Assembly (NCBI GenBank): GCA_002392275.1
Contig: DGGQ01000007.1
Coordinates: forward strand, 1-12,595
Length of the DNA: 12,595 bases
Direction: 5' to 3'
Source: Treponema sp. UBA3870
GTDB lineage: Bacteria; Spirochaetota; Spirochaetia; Treponematales; Treponemataceae
The translations under genes and the position numbers were made by a program. Under the pieces are notes generated by a model. That model made no database searches and had not been told where the DNA came from. It saw only the letters and a list, made by a program, of their open reading frames with translations. Position 1 is the first letter of the stretch. Every line of letters begins with the position of its first letter. This document shows positions 12,559 to 12,595 of this stretch, piece after piece.

Positions 12559-12587
12559 ATTATAGCATGTTATCGGCAAAATATAAA
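12559..12587 (-). promoter_or_regulatory. Promoter of the Fic gene, extended -10 type
   Basis: On the minus strand TGCTATAAT contains a perfect -10 TATAAT (12564-12559) with the extended TGn motif. TTTATA (12587-12582) stands 17 bp upstream as a weak -35. Only 7 bases separate TATAAT from the ATG, so the message is probably leaderless. Confidence 0.65.
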
Positions 12588-12595
12588 GCAAAAAA

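Noticed and set aside
12569..12580. GCCGATAA on the minus strand, a perfect sigma28 -10 match upstream of the Fic gene
   Set aside because: The needed -35 lies at or beyond the window edge and cannot be seen; TGCTATAAT closer to the gene explains the promoter, and a Fic gene is not an expected sigma28 target.
1..12595. CRISPR array, tRNA or rRNA genes, insertion sequence or phage integration site
   Set aside because: I saw no regularly spaced repeats, cloverleaf, rRNA core sequence, transposase or integrase.

Overview
The window looks like chromosomal DNA of a spirochaete of the Treponema type. The basis is two adjacent FlaB-type periplasmic flagellins, followed on the same strand by flaG, an unusually long fliD, a membrane-anchored PilZ protein and the t6A genes tsaE and tsaB. 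From memory this order resembles the flaB/fliD neighbourhood of Treponema; no database search was possible. All intact genes lie on the minus strand, so transcription runs from right to left.

Region 1 (about 1-1410) holds a small operon: an 89-aa unknown protein, tsaE, and tsaB cut off by the window edge. A sigma70-like promoter sits directly against the first start codon. Region 2 (1421-5760) is the filament-assembly operon flaG - fliD - 198-aa unknown - PilZ protein. Its genes are closely spaced with good ribosome-binding sites, and an AT-rich hairpin closes it. Region 3 (5709-8160) carries two flagellin genes separated by 360 bp of hairpin-rich leader DNA. The right-hand flagellin has a good sigma28 (FliA) promoter match directly downstream of three phased A-tracts. 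Region 4 (8160-10470) is a complete chemoreceptor gene with its own promoter. It is followed by a palindromic, REP-like element of about 100 bp. Region 5 (10436-12595) is more accessory in character: a lipoprotein with a 48-aa Gly/Ser/Pro-rich companion, a cluster of three perfect hairpins, a broken antitoxin-like gene on the plus strand, and a Fic-domain AMP-transferase with an N-terminal helix-turn-helix domain.

Functionally the core is motility and its control. The chemoreceptor senses a periplasmic signal, FlaB subunits form the filament core, FlaG and FliD control filament length and capping, and the PilZ protein could bring in c-di-GMP. TsaE and TsaB belong to tRNA modification (t6A) and are housekeeping neighbours.

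The most interesting signals are these. (i) Three separate genes have a -10 box exactly 7 bp before the start codon and no usable Shine-Dalgarno, suggesting leaderless mRNAs. (ii) A sigma28 promoter is combined with phased A-tracts. (iii) Three perfect hairpins stand in tandem beside a divergent promoter. (iv) The gene after fliD encodes an apparent ubiquitin-like (beta-grasp) head on a helical body. I see no clearly new multi-gene defence or mobile system.
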